From: Clostridiales bacterium | GTDB taxonomy: Bacteria; Bacillota; Clostridia; Saccharofermentanales; Saccharofermentanaceae | DNA length: 60,984 nt | Direction: 5' to 3' | NCBI GenBank assembly: GCA_017615755.1 | Contig: JAFZZM010000007.1 | Coordinates: 1-60,984 of the forward strand | Shown here: one piece after another, positions 60,220 to 60,984 of the stretch | Layout: the number at the start of each line of letters is the position of its first letter | Position numbering within the stretch: the stretch's first letter is position 1 | The notes under the pieces: model-generated | The model's input: only the letters and a program-made list of their open reading frames with translations | The model's database searches: none | Told to the model about the DNA's origin: nothing | Position numbers and translations under genes: made by a program

Positions 60220-60984
60220 TCAGGAGCGCTTTTTGATCTCGTTTCGCACTGCTATCGTGACCAGAACACCACCGGTGACGAAGAGGTAGATCCACCATGC
60301 CATGCTGCCCCAGACGCGGTTGGCGATGTAGGCGAGCATGCCGAGCGTGCAGACCGTGCCGAGGATGATGTACGGCTTTTTCTTCAGGAAGTAACCCAGA
60401 AGCAGGACGAGCACACTCACGATACCGAAGAAGATCAGGCTGAAAAGATCGTCGCTGATGAGGGCAATCAGGGCCAGGATGCCCATGGCGATGCAACTGT
60501 AGACCAGATTCAGAGTCTTCAAGGACGAGTGCTTTTGCTCCGAAAGGATCCAGGGCAGAAGGACGATGAAGACCGTGCAAGGGAGCAGGTAGGCCTGTTC
60601 GATGAGGGCCGCAAGGGACGGGAGCCTCAGGACCGGCATCCAGACGAGGCAGGAGAGGGTGACCAGAATGAGGGCGATGGCGCGCTTTCCGGAGGTCTTT
60701 GTTTTGCTTCGGAGGAGATACGCAAGTTCCACAAGGAGGAAGCCCGGGATAGTGAAGGCGATGAGGCGCGAGCGGGCAATCGAGTGCGGGAGCATTTTGG
60801 CGATATCGTCGATCACGTGGGCGTTGCTCACAAAGGAGTTGACGGAGTAGGCGAAGCTCGCGAAATGGCGGCTGGCGTTCTCGGTCAGGAACGGAACAGC
60901 GAGGAAAACGATGCTCTGTGAGATCAATGCGTTCCAGAAGAGCGAGGTCCGGGTGATGCTTGTTTTTCCGTCCGAAACGTCGTC
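60220..60984 (-). CDS. Polytopic membrane protein, partial
   Basis: The frame continues through the right edge of the window, so the N-terminal part is missing; the TTG at 60925-60927 is not taken as a start. At least 254 residues with about seven hydrophobic helices and a basic end (RNEIKKRS). The first visible residues (TSLFWNALISQSIVFLAVPFL) already enter a membrane helix. Not recognised; not obviously a transporter of a known family. It lies 138 bases beyond the start of the neighbouring two-helix protein on the same strand. Confidence 0.6.
   Translation of the reverse strand, partial: DDVSDGKTSITRTSLFWNALISQSIVFLAVPFLTENASRHFASFAYSVNSFVSNAHVIDDIAKMLPHSIARSRLIAFTIPGFLLVELAYLLRSKTKTSGKRAIALILVTLSCLVWMPVLRLPSLAALIEQAYLLPCTVFIVLLPWILSEQKHSSLKTLNLVYSCIAMGILALIALISDDLFSLIFFGIVSVLVLLLGYFLKKKPYIILGTVCTLGMLAYIANRVWGSMAWWIYLFVTGGVLVTIAVRNEIKKRS

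Overview
The window looks like chromosome of a Gram-positive, fermentative, plant-polysaccharide-using member of the Clostridia. Pointers are strong AGGAGG-type ribosome binding sites, sigmaA-type promoters, an [FeFe]-hydrogenase maturase (HydE), BlaI/M56, PhoB/PhoR-like and GntR/FCD regulators, LplB/YtcP-type sugar ABC permeases with a Thr-rich lipoprotein binding protein, a DUF624/YesL-like protein and a giant DUF4214 surface protein. I cannot name a genus from sequence alone. No rRNA, tRNA, transposase, phage gene, cas gene or replication origin was seen.

Layout. (1) 1-1.9 kb: end of a histidine phosphatase, an AraC regulator and a transglutaminase-like protein. (2) About 1.95-14.2 kb: a same-strand accessory island, AT-richer by eye, of immunity-type genes (Imm6-like, two SUKH/SMI1-KNR4, two related ankyrin proteins, one of them fused to a DUF4303-like domain, a beta-propeller protein and several unknowns) mixed with a nucleotidyltransferase, an XRE regulator, an acyltransferase and a P-loop kinase. 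No toxin gene accompanies them. (3) 14.3-25.8 kb: SDR and GNAT enzymes, a radical SAM/amidohydrolase pair behind a possible structured leader, a large membrane adenylate cyclase, a BlaI/M56/lipoprotein operon, an AI-2E-type exporter, and histidine phosphatase plus hydE. (4) 25.9-38.6 kb: zinc-ribbon proteins, Na/Pi cotransporter divergent from a PhoB/PhoR-like pair over a phased GTTAAA array, DUF2130, a Gln-rich prion-like protein, metallophosphoesterase, galactokinase, and a duplicated two-gene cassette of zinc-ribbon membrane protein plus tiny membrane protein. (5) 38.7-59.6 kb: a uronate-utilisation region: GntR regulator with an FkbM methyltransferase, uxuB, uxuA, DUF624 protein, SGNH acetylesterase, a 1539-residue secreted protein with two beta-helix repeats, a three-component sugar ABC transporter, uxaC, eda and kdgK. 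(6) 59.6-61 kb: two membrane proteins of unknown function.

How it works together. UxaC, UxuB, UxuA, KdgK and Eda make the complete route from D-glucuronate to pyruvate and glyceraldehyde-3-phosphate. The ABC transporter probably imports the oligosaccharide and the esterase probably deacetylates it, so an acetylated glucuronate-containing polymer such as xylan side chains is a reasonable guess. A shared motif close to CTAGCATACAAG lies at gntR, uxuA, the DUF624/esterase divergence, the ABC promoter and the uxaC/eda divergence, so the GntR protein probably controls the whole set. Other notable elements are a 53-bp tandem array of inverted repeats after the ABC operon, the duplicated zinc-ribbon/microprotein cassette and the toxin-less immunity array.
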